Origin: an uncultured Anaerotruncus sp. | GTDB taxonomy: Bacteria; Bacillota; Clostridia; Oscillospirales; Acutalibacteraceae | Direction: 5' to 3' | DNA length: 64,000 bases | Assembly: GCA_900539775.1 (NCBI GenBank) | Contig: UQDL01000002.1 | Span: 248,001 to 312,000 of the forward strand | Shown: positions 51,167-59,320 of the stretch, piece after piece | Numbering within the stretch: the first letter of the stretch is position 1 | How the letters are laid out: every line of letters begins with the position of its first letter | The notes under the pieces: model-generated | The model's database searches: none | What the model was told of the DNA's origin: nothing | The model's input: the letters and a program-made list of their open reading frames with translations, nothing else | Made by a program: the position numbers and the translations under genes

Positions 51167-52261
51167 ATGAAGCTTGGTATAGTTGGATTACCCAATGTTG
51201 GAAAAAGCACCCTGTTTAATGCAATAACCAATGCAGGCGCACAGAGCGCAAACTATCCTTTCTGCACCATTGAGCCGAATGTTGGCATGGTGAGCGTGCC
51301 CGACGAAAGGCTTGACAAGCTTGCAGAAATGTATGAGCCTGACAAGCTTACGCCTGCAACAATTGAATTTGTTGACATTGCAGGCCTTGTTAAGGGCGCA
51401 TCAAAGGGCGAAGGACTCGGCAACAAATTTTTAAGCCACATCAGAGAAGTTGACGCAATCATTCATGTTGTGCGCTGCTTTGAAAATGACGATATTACCC
51501 ATGTTGACGGCAGCATAGACCCTGCAAGAGATATCGAAACCATAAATCTGGAGCTTATTCTTTCAGACTTAGACATTCTTGCAAGAAGAACGGACAGCAG
51601 AAAAAAAGCCATGAAGGGCGACAAAACCATTGCCCCGGAGGTTGAATTTCTTGAAAGACTTGCCGCAGAGATGGAAAGCGGCAAAACTGCAAGAAGCTGC
51701 GACATAAGCGAGGACGAAGCCGAATACCTAAAGGAAGTTTCCCTGCTTACGCTTAAGCCGGTTATCTATGCCTGCAATATGAGCGACGATGATTTTGCAA
51801 ACGGCATTGAAGCAAATTCAAACTACAAAAAAGTGCAGGAAATTGCAGCGGCAGAGGATGCGGAAACACTTCCGATTTGCGCAGAAACGGAAGCAGAGAT
51901 AGCAACACTTGATGAAGAAGAAAAGAAAATGTTTCTTGAAGATTTGGGTCTTGAAAAAAGCGGCCTTGACAGACTTATCCAAAAGAGCTATCACCTGCTT
52001 GGATTGATTTCTTTTCTTACCGCAGGCAAAAAAGAAATTAGAGCGTGGACAATAAAAAAAGGCACAAAAGCACCGCAGGCAGCCGGGAAAATCCACACGG
52101 ATTTTGAAAGAGGCTTCATCAGAGCCGAAGTTGTTGCATTTGACGATTTGGTTGCCAACGGATCAATGAGTGCCTGCAAGGAAAAAGGGCTTGTTCGCAG
52201 CGAAGGCAAGGAATATGTTATGAAAGACGGAGACATTGTTGAATTCAGATTCAATGTTTAA
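51167..52261 (+). CDS. ychF: YchF/OLA1 family ribosome-associated ATPase
   Basis: Obg-related P-loop protein that prefers ATP, binds ribosomes and is linked to oxidative-stress responses. It has 364 residues: GLPNVGKST (7-15), FVDIAGLVKGASKGEGLGN (switch II), the NMSD-type base-recognition loop (ACNMSDDD), a coiled-coil insert and a C-terminal TGS domain (RAWTIKKGTKAPQAAGKIHTDFERGFIRAEV). ATG has AAGGAG upstream. Single gene. Confidence 0.97.
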   Translation: MKLGIVGLPNVGKSTLFNAITNAGAQSANYPFCTIEPNVGMVSVPDERLDKLAEMYEPDKLTPATIEFVDIAGLVKGASKGEGLGNKFLSHIREVDAIIHVVRCFENDDITHVDGSIDPARDIETINLELILSDLDILARRTDSRKKAMKGDKTIAPEVEFLERLAAEMESGKTARSCDISEDEAEYLKEVSLLTLKPVIYACNMSDDDFANGIEANSNYKKVQEIAAAEDAETLPICAETEAEIATLDEEEKKMFLEDLGLEKSGLDRLIQKSYHLLGLISFLTAGKKEIRAWTIKKGTKAPQAAGKIHTDFERGFIRAEVVAFDDLVANGSMSACKEKGLVRSEGKEYVMKDGDIVEFRFNV

Positions 52262-52326
52262 AACAAAGGGGCGAAATCGCCTCCTAACCGAATTTTTTAA
52301 CTATTTTATACAAAAATAGATATTAC

Positions 52327-52355
52327 TTGACAATAAATTTTATTTGGTTTATTAT
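52327..52355 (+). promoter_or_regulatory. Promoter of the sigma factor gene
   Basis: TTGACA (52327-52332), 17-base spacer, TATTAT (52350-52355), 27 bases before ATG. Confidence 0.75.
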
Positions 52356-52381
52356 ATAACTATGGTTGGCAGGAGGATTTT

Positions 52382-52954
52382 ATGGATAAGTTTAACAATA
52401 TGAACGAAACCGAAATTCTTAACCTTGCCAAAAGCGGAGATAATGAAGCAACAAGCTTTATTATTCAAAAATACAAGTATATTTCCATTAAACTTGCGGC
52501 CGAGTGGACAAACGCTTTTATTGAGCCGGAAGATCTGATGCAAGAGGGCATGATAGGCCTGCTTGCAGCAATTAAATCATATGATGAAAGCAAAAAAATC
52601 TCTTTTCTTTCATATGCATATACTTGTGTGAGCAATTCCATACAAACGGCACTCCGAAAAGTGAACAGAAAAAAGGATATTCCGAAAAACAGCCTTGTTC
52701 CCTTTGAAAAAGAATTTGTTGACGGGAAAGCAAATTCCCTCAGTGCCGAAGATTCTTTCCTTGCAGAGGAAAGCGTTTCAATGTTATTACAGCAGCTTGA
52801 TAAAAGCCTCTCAAAAATGGAGAACAGCGTGTTGAGATTGTTTTTGGTTGGTTGCAGTTACAACGAAATAGCACAAAGGCTTAACAAAAGTCCCAAGGCA
52901 ATTGACAACGCTTTGCAGCGTATCCGAAAGAAACTTAAAGAGGTTTCATTCTAA
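52382..52954 (+). CDS. Sigma-70 family factor, SigH-like
   Basis: A 190-residue sigma factor. Region 2 contains IEPEDLMQEGMIGLLAAIKSYDESKKISFLSYAYTCVSNSI; region 4 is CSYNEIAQRLNKSPKAIDNALQRIRKKLKEV, which closely follows SigH (Spo0H) proteins. There is no autoinhibitory pro-region and no adjacent anti-sigma. SigH in spore-formers starts the switch to sporulation and competence; both sigE and comEC are in this window. The SigH identity is inferred from region 4 and is not certain. AGGAGG lies five bases before ATG. Confidence 0.85.
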   Translation: MDKFNNMNETEILNLAKSGDNEATSFIIQKYKYISIKLAAEWTNAFIEPEDLMQEGMIGLLAAIKSYDESKKISFLSYAYTCVSNSIQTALRKVNRKKDIPKNSLVPFEKEFVDGKANSLSAEDSFLAEESVSMLLQQLDKSLSKMENSVLRLFLVGCSYNEIAQRLNKSPKAIDNALQRIRKKLKEVSF

Positions 52955-52999
52955 AATCCCGAGAAAGAGCCGAATTTATCGGTAAGAGAGGTAATATTT

Positions 53000-53278
53000 A
53001 TGTATCAGGACAAAACATTGGTTTGCAAGGATTGCGGAAAAGAATTTGTTTTCACCGCAGGTGAACAGGAATTTTATGCCGAAAAAGGCTTTGAAAACGA
53101 GCCGCAAAGATGCAAAGAATGCAGAGCTGCAAAGAAGGCTTCTGCAAAAGCAGGCAGAGTTATGCATGACGCTGTTTGCGCAAGCTGCGGCGCACCGTGC
53201 AAAGTGCCGTTTGAGCCGAAGGATGATCGCCCGGTTTATTGCAGCGAATGCTTTGAGAAAATCAAAAACGAAGGTTAA
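53000..53278 (+). CDS. Small zinc-ribbon protein
   Basis: A 92-residue protein with eight cysteines in pairs: CKDCG and CKECR form one zinc site, CASCG and CSECF a second. The N-terminus DKTLVCKDCGKEFVFTAGEQEFYAEKGFENEPQRCKECR is the typical probable zinc-ribbon domain found alone in many Clostridia. The function is unknown; an RNA or protein binding role is only a guess. ATG has GAGAGG upstream. It lies 45 bp after the sigma factor gene and probably shares its promoter. Confidence 0.8.
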   Translation: MYQDKTLVCKDCGKEFVFTAGEQEFYAEKGFENEPQRCKECRAAKKASAKAGRVMHDAVCASCGAPCKVPFEPKDDRPVYCSECFEKIKNEG

Positions 53279-53288
53279 TTTTAGTTTT

Positions 53289-53312
53289 ATCGCCGCCCGT
53301 TAAGGCGGCGAT
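53289..53312 (+). terminator. Terminator after the zinc-ribbon gene
   Basis: Nine-base stem ATCGCCGCC / GGCGGCGAT with a six-base loop and a broken T run. Confidence 0.7.
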
Positions 53313-53344
53313 ATTTATTTTTCATTTTATAAATAATTTAGGGG

Positions 53345-53373
53345 TTGACAACTTTGCCCTGCTGTGATATTAT
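53345..53373 (+). promoter_or_regulatory. Promoter of tRNA-Ser(UGA)
   Basis: TTGACA (53345-53350), 17-base spacer, TATTAT (53368-53373), 14 bases before the tRNA. Confidence 0.8.
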
Positions 53374-53387
53374 ATTCGAGCAGATAC

Positions 53388-53474
53388 GGAGAGGTATCGA
53401 AGCGGTCATAACGAGGCGGTCTTGAAAACCGTTTGGCGCAAGCCACATGGGTTCGAATCCCATCCTCTCCGCCA
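53388..53474 (+). tRNA. tRNA-Ser (anticodon UGA)
   Basis: 87 bases with acceptor stem GGAGAGG / CCTCTCC, anticodon loop CTTGAAA, a long class II variable arm, T loop GTTCGAATC and an encoded CCA end. Own promoter upstream and duplicated terminator downstream. Confidence 0.96.
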
Positions 53475-53478
53475 CACC

Positions 53479-53629
53479 TGCGGTGGGCAATTCGCCTACC
53501 GCAGTTTTTTTATTTACATCTCACTCGACAATTTCGTTTTCACAGCAAAAATTCATATGCGGTGGGCAATTCGCCTGCCGCAGTTTTTTTATTTACATCT
53601 CACTCGACAATTTCGTTTTCACAGCAAAA
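53479..53629 (+). repeat. 79-bp tandem duplication carrying the tRNA-Ser terminator
   Basis: Two direct copies start at 53479 and 53558. Each begins with a hairpin TGCGGTGGGC...GCCTACCGCA followed by T7 and continues through the same AT-rich segment to CACAGCAAAAA. The copies differ by one base in the stem (A or G, giving a weaker or stronger pair). Each copy is an intrinsic terminator, so the tRNA has two in a row. The 53475-53773 stretch holds nothing else but the hairpin at 53711. Confidence 0.9.
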
Positions 53630-53710
53630 AATCACCTGAGGTTTGCAATTTTCATTTTACGATTTATACACAGACAATGAATTAAACAATTCAATACAAT
53701 CAACAAGCAG

Positions 53711-53756
53711 AAAGCTCGGCCGAGCGGTTACACCGTACAAGCCGAGCTTTTTTAAC
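53711..53756 (+). terminator. Hairpin between the tRNA-Ser repeat and the EFR1 gene
   Basis: Ten-base stem AAAGCTCGGC / GCCGAGCTTT with a 20-base loop that can pair inside, then T6 on the plus strand. It faces the tRNA rather than the minus-strand EFR1 gene but could end both. Confidence 0.65.
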
Positions 53757-53773
53757 TATTTATACAAAAACGA

Positions 53774-54529
53774 TCACAATGCTTTTTCATTATTATAATA
53801 CTGAGGTCTTCCGAGCGAGCTTTTACCGTATTCAATTGCACGGGTTGGGCAAGAGCAAATGCAAGCCATACAATGAGTGCAGTTTCCAAGCCATTCGGGC
53901 TTGCCCGAAACAAGCCTTACATTATTTAAAGGACACACCGATACGCATTTACCACACGAGACGCATTTATCGCCGACAACAAATTTTTTATCGGAAATAA
54001 CAAATTTATAAAAAGCCTTGTTAACAATTCCGCTTTTAAGACGATCTGTTAATCCCGCCTTATGAACGGGAAATTTTTCATCATTAGAAATAAACTTGGT
54101 ACATTCCTTGATACGGGAAGCTGCTGCAGAAATAATACTTAATGCCTCTTTTCTTTCAGGAACCGCAAAAAGAGCAATATAATTTTCCGGCATAACAATT
54201 TCAAAAACGCCCATATATTCAAATTTTTTCAAATCGCAGAGTTTTTTGATATAAGGCGAAGCATTTCCGATTTCACCGCCGCAATCCATAACGAAATATG
54301 CCTTATTATTACCTGAAAAGCTTGATTTTTCTATAAAGCTTTGAAAAAGGCGCGGTATTCTCCAAGCATATGTTGGGCAAACAAAAACATAAGGCCTTTC
54401 TGAACTGAAGCTTGCCGCTTGATCATGCCTTATAAAATTAAAAGCATTAACAACCTCATCACCGATTTCATTGCCGACCGATTCAGCCACATAACGGCTG
54501 TTTCCCGTGCCCGTAAAATAAATGATCAT
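53774..54529 (-). CDS. EFR1-type flavodoxin-ferredoxin protein
   Basis: Two-domain electron carrier of 251 residues. The N-terminal flavodoxin-like domain starts MIIYFTGTGNSRYVAE and contains CPTYAWRIPRLFQSFI; the C-terminal domain has two 4Fe-4S motifs, CVSCGKCVSVCP and CTHCMACICSCP. These EFRs are common in anaerobes and their redox partner is not predictable. The start is ATG 54529 with AAAGG upstream; a TTG seven codons earlier is the alternative. Single gene. Confidence 0.9.
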   Translation of the reverse strand: MIIYFTGTGNSRYVAESVGNEIGDEVVNAFNFIRHDQAASFSSERPYVFVCPTYAWRIPRLFQSFIEKSSFSGNNKAYFVMDCGGEIGNASPYIKKLCDLKKFEYMGVFEIVMPENYIALFAVPERKEALSIISAAASRIKECTKFISNDEKFPVHKAGLTDRLKSGIVNKAFYKFVISDKKFVVGDKCVSCGKCVSVCPLNNVRLVSGKPEWLGNCTHCMACICSCPTRAIEYGKSSLGRPQYYNNEKAL

Positions 54530-54614
54530 TATTTTTTCTGCCTTTCTCAAAGTTATTTACCGTTTTGCAATTAAAAGAGCAGCATTATGTGCGGCAAAAC
54601 CGCATCCATAATAA

Positions 54615-54644
54615 AAAAAGCAAGCAGAAAAACTGCTTGCTTTT
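54615..54644 (-). terminator. Terminator of tRNA-Ser(GCU)
   Basis: Minus strand: stem GCAAGCAG / CTGCTTGC with a T5 loop and T7 tail, directly after the CCA end. Confidence 0.85.
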
Positions 54645-54735
54645 TGGCGCAGATGGAGAGATTCGAACTCTCGCGGCGGTTACCCACCCTACGCCCTTAG
54701 CAGGGGCGCCTCGTCACCAGCTTGAGTACATCTGC
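54645..54735 (-). tRNA. tRNA-Ser (anticodon GCU)
   Basis: 91 bases on the minus strand with acceptor GCAGATG / CATCTGC, anticodon loop CTGCTAA, a long variable arm, T loop GTTCGAATC and encoded CCA. Confidence 0.96.
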
Positions 54736-54794
54736 AAAACCGCTAACTTAAACACACACTGTCAAGTTTTGATACACCGATTAGGTGCTTAACT

Positions 54795-54823
54795 ACTATA
54801 CCAAAACCGAACCGAAAAGTCAA
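54795..54823 (-). promoter_or_regulatory. Promoter of tRNA-Ser(GCU)
   Basis: Minus strand: TTGACT (54818-54823), 17-base spacer, TATAGT (54795-54800). Confidence 0.7.
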
Positions 54824-54912
54824 TATAAATTTTATATAATCAAATAAAAAACTGCATACAATATCATTAGCCGAAGCGGCGACTGATAAATTTCTAATAA
54901 GAAGGCTTTAGT

Positions 54913-55449
54913 TTGGCAACGAAGATTTTGAAACACAATGTGCAGGGTTTTATATTTTGCTGCGCCTTGGGAACGCTTATGCATTTTCTTTACAAATGGA
55001 GCGGCGGCATGGTAATTGCCGGCATTTTTTGCCCCGTAAACGAAAGCGTATGGGAACATTTAAAAATGATATTCTACCCTTTTATCTTATGGACGCTGTT
55101 CGAATATTATTTTTTCAGAGAAAGCTCCTTTTCTGCATTTTCGGTTCTTAACGGTGTGCTGTGCGGAATGATTGCAACGCTTTCCGTCTACTATATTTAC
55201 ACCGGAGCAAGCGGAAAAAGCAATCTTGCGGCAGATATTTTTTCTTTTATATTAGGAGTGGCTGTAACTTTTACGGCAAGCAAAAAAGCAACTGAAAAAG
55301 CACAGAGAAAAAACAGATTTTGCGAAACATTTTCCGTTTTGGCAATCTCTTCAATCTCATTGCTTTTTACGCTGTTTACCTTTATTCCGCCGAATATTCC
55401 GCTTTTCATAGACGTTACGACAAGTACCTATGGAATTCAACGCCGCTGA
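54913..55449 (+). CDS. DUF6512 membrane protein
   Basis: A 178-residue protein with about five membrane helices. The KHNVQGFIFCCALGTLMHFLYKW start, VNESVWEHLKMIFYP, and the end IPLFIDVTTSTYGI are hallmarks of the DUF6512 family, whose role is unknown. Start TTG 54913 has AAGG seven bases upstream. Single gene; no clear promoter. Confidence 0.8.
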   Translation: MATKILKHNVQGFIFCCALGTLMHFLYKWSGGMVIAGIFCPVNESVWEHLKMIFYPFILWTLFEYYFFRESSFSAFSVLNGVLCGMIATLSVYYIYTGASGKSNLAADIFSFILGVAVTFTASKKATEKAQRKNRFCETFSVLAISSISLLFTLFTFIPPNIPLFIDVTTSTYGIQRR

Positions 55450-55570
55450 AAAATGCAAAAGCGACGGAAAATGAGCACAATTTGTAAAGAAAAACAAGTG
55501 CCGATCTCCGCCGCTGTAATTTATCTATAAAATGAGTTTAAACAAGTATGCAGCAATACAATGATGCAAA

Positions 55571-56869
55571 TTATTTATTATGGCCTCTCTTAAAGCGTTT
55601 TTTACCTGCTTCTCTGAAAGCATCCAAGCCGCCCTTTTCATCATAAAGCTTTGCAGCCTCAAGGCAAATATCAAGTGAAAGGTTGATACATTCCTCGTTC
55701 ATATTATCAGGCGTGTCAAGGCGAGTGTGATAATAGGTTTTCGGATCGTGGTTAACGCCGCAAAAACCGGAAGCCATAAGGCCGTATCTGCTGAAGCCCT
55801 CGGCATCAATTGCGCCTGGATAAAGCTCCGTTTCGGGCATTTCAACACCGCAATTTACGCCGGCTTCATAAATAATTTCAGAAACTGCATTTGAATTTTT
55901 CTGAGTGCCCGTGCAACCGTTTGTATAGATCTGGAGCTGCTCAATTTCACGCATTGTATCCATTGCTATGAAAATTGTTTCAACATCCGAAAGATCCTCT
56001 TTATGCCTTTTTGCATAAGCAACAGAACCTCTTAAACCTGCCTCCTCTGAGCCTGCAAGAAGAGCACAAACCTCTGTGTTTTCAAATCTGAAATCATTAT
56101 CTGCCATTTCTTTCAATACACCCATAGCGATGAAATCCGCAGTGAGGTTATCATTTGCACCGTCTACAATAACTTTCCAGTTAATAAAGAAGCAAATAGC
56201 AAAGAAAAACGGAATAAGGATAAGCTGAATAATTCCGCAAACAAGCCAGAATTTACTGATATACACACCGCTTACGCAAGCATGAATAACCCAAATAACA
56301 TCAAATATCGCAACTGCGATTAAACCGCAAATAGAGCCCGACATAACAGTTGCAAGACTCTTAAGGCCGCCGTGAAGTGAATAAGTCCATTCATTTGCAG
56401 CATCTGTGTGACCGCCGAAGATAATTCTTCTTTTTACTTCTCCGCTGGGGGCACGGCGAGCCATAACATTTCTTGACACCTTACGAGGAAACAGAAAATC
56501 AACAAACTCACGATACATAAGAAATTCAATCACAAGGCAAGCAAGCGCAAGAAGCACAAAAACAGTTGCCACAATTGCCAAGCCGGGGCCTGAAACAACA
56601 CCCTTATAGGTGAGCCAGAAAAAGATAACGGAAATAATTCCGATGCATCCGGCTGCAGGAATCCAGCCCATAAATGCTGCGGGATGAACGGAAAAATCCT
56701 CCATTTCAACCTTGTCTGCCCACTGCTCAAGCTCGCCCTTTAAATATTTTTGAGCTTTTCTTTCGCTGTGGGAGCCCGGGGATCTTTCTTTGAAGTTTTC
56801 GCAAACATAGCGAATTCCGTCAACCATATATTTTTGCGTGGCTGCGGAAGCACCCTTGGTGAGTTTCAT
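55571..56869 (-). CDS. Membrane-embedded M28 family zinc peptidase
   Basis: A 432-residue protein combining the M28 aminopeptidase fold with membrane helices. Zinc ligands: H in FGGHTDAANEW (about 154), D in VDGANDNLTA, E pair in AGSEEAGLRGS, D in AMDTM and H in YYHTRLDTPDN. Four helices are inserted (about 68-115 and 180-235) between the first and second ligands, which is unusual for M28 and places the catalytic parts beside the membrane. The substrate is unknown. ATG has AGAGG upstream. Single gene with its own promoter. Confidence 0.85.
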   Translation of the reverse strand: MKLTKGASAATQKYMVDGIRYVCENFKERSPGSHSERKAQKYLKGELEQWADKVEMEDFSVHPAAFMGWIPAAGCIGIISVIFFWLTYKGVVSGPGLAIVATVFVLLALACLVIEFLMYREFVDFLFPRKVSRNVMARRAPSGEVKRRIIFGGHTDAANEWTYSLHGGLKSLATVMSGSICGLIAVAIFDVIWVIHACVSGVYISKFWLVCGIIQLILIPFFFAICFFINWKVIVDGANDNLTADFIAMGVLKEMADNDFRFENTEVCALLAGSEEAGLRGSVAYAKRHKEDLSDVETIFIAMDTMREIEQLQIYTNGCTGTQKNSNAVSEIIYEAGVNCGVEMPETELYPGAIDAEGFSRYGLMASGFCGVNHDPKTYYHTRLDTPDNMNEECINLSLDICLEAAKLYDEKGGLDAFREAGKKRFKRGHNK

Positions 56870-56904
56870 AAAACCGACCTCTTTCTAAAAATAATTATGT
56901 TTTC

Positions 56905-56933
56905 ATTATATTACAAAACATTTTGTTTTTCAA
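56905..56933 (-). promoter_or_regulatory. Promoter of the M28 peptidase gene
   Basis: Minus strand: TTGAAA (56928-56933), 17-base spacer, TATAAT (56905-56910). Confidence 0.7.
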
Positions 56934-57070
56934 CAACAGAAGTTAAAATTGTTACAATGTTTTTAACGTGTAAAAGCAGTGAATTGCCACTCACAAAATC
57001 AAAGCGAAATATTAGGAAATTTGTATAATATTTTAGCACAATGCATAACTATTTTTTCTAAAGTTGTTAA

Positions 57071-57099
57071 TTGTAAACAAAAAACAATGATGATAAAAT
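57071..57099 (+). promoter_or_regulatory. Promoter of gdhA
   Basis: TTGTAA (57071-57076), 17-base spacer, TAAAAT (57094-57099), 50 bases before the start. Confidence 0.6.
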
Positions 57100-57148
57100 A
57101 GTATTGCATGAAAATTGCATTCCAAACAAAAGGAGAGGACATTAAAAA

Positions 57149-58495
57149 ATGAGCATAAAAAACAAATACCTTGCGGGCCTTATGGAAAGGGTTATAAAAA
57201 GAAATCCCAACGAACCCGAATTTCATCAGGCGGTTGAAGAAATGCTTGAAACACTTGATAACGTTGCAGACAGGCATCCCGAATACATCGAAAAAGGTGT
57301 GTTTGACATGATTGTTGAGCCTGAAAGAATTATCAAATTCAGAGTTCCCTGGATGGATGACAACGGAAACATTCAGGTTAACAGAGGCTACAGAATTCAG
57401 TTTAACAGTGCAATCGGCCCTTACAAAGGCGGCTTGCGTTTTCACCCCTCGGTTTACGAAGGAATAATTAAATTCCTCGGCTTTGAGCAGATTTTCAAAA
57501 ACAGCCTTACCGGCCTGCCGATTGGCGGTGCTAAGGGCGGCTCCGACTTCGACCCCAAGGGCAAGAGCGACAATGAGGTTATGCGTTTTTGCCAAAGCTT
57601 TATGACAGAGCTTTACAGACATATCGGCGCAGACACAGATGTTCCGGCCGGCGATATCGGAGTAGGTGCCAGAGAAATCGGCTACCTTTTCGGCCAATAC
57701 AAGAGAATAGTTAACCAAAACGACGGCGTGCTTACCGGTAAAGGTCTTAATTACGGCGGCTCACTTGTGCGCACCGAAGCAACCGGCTATGGCCTTTGCT
57801 ATTACACCGATGTTATGCTTAAGCACCACCACACCTCTTTCAAAGGCAAAACAGTTGTTATTTCCGGCTCGGGCAATGTTGCTATTTACGCTTGCGAAAA
57901 AGCAACTCAGCTTGGCGCAAAGGTTATAACAATGAGTGATTCAAACGGCTATATCGTTGACAAACGAGGCATTGACCTTGCGCTTGTTAAAGAGCTTAAA
58001 GAAGTTAAAAGAAAAAGAATCAAAGAATATGTTAAGCACCATCCGGAAGCTGTTTACCATGAAGGCTGCAGCGGAGTTTGGGGAGTTAAATGCGACATTG
58101 CACTTCCCTGTGCAACCCAAAACGAGCTTGACGGCGAAGCTGCGAAGAAGCTTATCAAAAACGGCGTTTATGCTGTTTGCGAAGGTGCCAACATGCCTTC
58201 CACTCCGGAAGCAATTGCGGAATTCCAAAAGAAAGGCGTTCTTTTCGGACCTGCAAAAGCAACAAACGCAGGCGGTGTTGCAACATCTGCGCTTGAAATG
58301 TGCCAAAACAGTTCTCGCCATCCTTGGAGCTTTGAAGATGTTGACAGAGAGCTCAAAAGCATCATGGAAAACATTTACAACAAGAGCTGCGAAGCTGCAA
58401 AGGAATACGGCGTTGAGGGAAATCTTGTTGCAGGCGCAAACATTGCAGGCTTCATAAAAGTTGCAGATGCAATGCTTTCTCAGGGCCTTGTTTAA
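57149..58495 (+). CDS. gdhA: NADP-type glutamate dehydrogenase
   Basis: Assimilates ammonium onto 2-oxoglutarate. It has 448 residues, the bacterial hexameric short type. Substrate site: GPYKGGLRFHPSV, LTGLPIGGAKGGSDFDPKGKS with the catalytic lysine; nucleotide site: VVISGSGNVAIYACEKATQLGAKV; late motifs GANMPSTPEA and GPAKATNAGGVATSALEM. The coenzyme is inferred from overall type. ATG has AAAGGAGAGG upstream. Single gene. Confidence 0.96.
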   Translation: MSIKNKYLAGLMERVIKRNPNEPEFHQAVEEMLETLDNVADRHPEYIEKGVFDMIVEPERIIKFRVPWMDDNGNIQVNRGYRIQFNSAIGPYKGGLRFHPSVYEGIIKFLGFEQIFKNSLTGLPIGGAKGGSDFDPKGKSDNEVMRFCQSFMTELYRHIGADTDVPAGDIGVGAREIGYLFGQYKRIVNQNDGVLTGKGLNYGGSLVRTEATGYGLCYYTDVMLKHHHTSFKGKTVVISGSGNVAIYACEKATQLGAKVITMSDSNGYIVDKRGIDLALVKELKEVKRKRIKEYVKHHPEAVYHEGCSGVWGVKCDIALPCATQNELDGEAAKKLIKNGVYAVCEGANMPSTPEAIAEFQKKGVLFGPAKATNAGGVATSALEMCQNSSRHPWSFEDVDRELKSIMENIYNKSCEAAKEYGVEGNLVAGANIAGFIKVADAMLSQGLV

Positions 58496-58512
58496 TAAAC
58501 TCACACATATAA

Positions 58513-58544
58513 AAAAACCGAGCATTTAAGTATGCTCGGTTTTT
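58513..58544 (+). terminator. Terminator of gdhA
   Basis: Stem AAACCGAGCAT / ATGCTCGGTTT with a six-base loop and T run, 18 bp after the stop. Confidence 0.85.
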
Positions 58545-58616
58545 ATTTTTCATTTTATAAAAAAATCTATCACTTTGCATTATATTAAAATGATTTGTGA
58601 AAATGCGCTTTTATCG

Positions 58617-58769
58617 TTATTTCCCGTTTATCATAAACACAACGCCGCTCATCGGATGCACCCATTTTCCATTTATGTTTATATAGCAATTTCCAACTCC
58701 GAGTTCTGCCTGCTCAACGCTTGCTTCAACGGAATTATTGAAGAAAGGATACATTTTAACATCATATTG
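58617..58769 (-). pseudogene. Gene fragment fused to the truncated VanX gene
   Basis: An open frame of 50 codons begins right at the end of the VanX frame, shifted by one base, and ends at a TAA. The peptide is protein-like (FFNNSVEASVEQAELGVGN, then KWVHPMSGVVFMING) and looks like the last part of another protein, but I do not recognise it. It has no start of its own that would make a whole gene. Confidence 0.5.
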
Positions 58770-59196
58770 TTAAATCAACGGCGCCGCCTGTTGAATGAAC
58801 AAACGGCCTTGAAGAATCCATATTGGGATATGAAACAAATTCCCTTGCAAGCAAATTGGCTTTTTCTGCATCAATACCCTTTTCAAACATCAGCTTTTCG
58901 GCATATCTGTTGAACAAATACTTTTGAACAGCCACGGGGCGCCACGCATCAAAAATTTTAAATGCATATCCTTTCGGCAACAGTTTACTTGCCTCATTAA
59001 GCATATCAAAAGTTATTTTTCGCATACGGCATACCGAAACTGCACCCGGAATATTTTGCTGTGCATATTTCGGCTCATAGACAATGTTATTTAAATCATC
59101 CGGCAATGAAATAAGCGGTTGACTTGTTTCACAAACAATGATTTTATCCGTTTCCAAAACATGCCATTTGGGTATACGGCTTTGATATTTTTTCAT
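58762..59196 (-). pseudogene. Truncated VanX-type D-Ala-D-Ala dipeptidase
   Basis: Zinc dipeptidase of the M15 family, cut short. From ATG 59196 (CGAGG upstream) the 144 residues include the DAWRP substrate motif (R86) and the first zinc site, VHSTGGAVDLTI (H134, D141). Members continue another 60 or so residues to an ExxH motif with the catalytic Glu and third zinc ligand, which are missing: the frame stops three residues after D141. The protein is very probably inactive. The downstream sequence does not restore the missing part in any frame I checked, so a deletion or recombination is more likely than a frameshift. Confidence 0.8.
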
Positions 59197-59294
59197 ATTT
59201 GGGTTACCTCGGTATTCGGCGGACAAACCACCTCAATTTTGATTATTACAAAAATGGAATAATGAGTCAATACAATCGTGGTGAATAACCAAAA

Positions 59295-59316
59295 ATCAGC
59301 AGCAAAAGCTGCTGAT
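59295..59316 (-). terminator. Terminator of the PHP phosphatase gene
   Basis: Minus strand: ATCAGCAGC / GCTGCTGAT with a four-base loop, then TTTTTGG. Confidence 0.75.
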
Positions 59317-59320
59317 CGGT

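Noticed and set aside
52262..52326. Weak hairpin GGCGA/TCGCC after ychF as terminator
   Set aside because: Five-base stem with a tiny loop and T run set too far away; not convincing.
53479..53629. Possible CRISPR-like array
   Set aside because: Only two direct copies with no spacers; each copy is an intrinsic terminator.
53422..53685. Several overlapping plus-strand frames with repeated peptide segments
   Set aside because: They translate the tRNA-Ser gene and the 79-bp duplicated terminator; the repetition is a DNA repeat, not protein.
53718..53740. tRNA-like segment (GGCCGAGCGGTTA) resembling a tRNA-Ser/Leu D arm
   Set aside because: Only the D-arm-like string is present inside a simple hairpin; no anticodon or T arm, so chance or a very old remnant.
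54565..54792. Plus-strand frame over the tRNA-Ser(GCU) gene
   Set aside because: Shadow of the tRNA and its terminator; no ribosome site.
57999..58525. Long minus-strand frames opposite gdhA
   Set aside because: Shadows of a strongly conserved gene; no start signals.
53314..58561. Identical 20-bp AT-rich strings just after two terminators (53314-53333 and 58542-58561)
   Set aside because: With this base composition one or more such matches are expected by chance in 64 kb; no flanking similarity.
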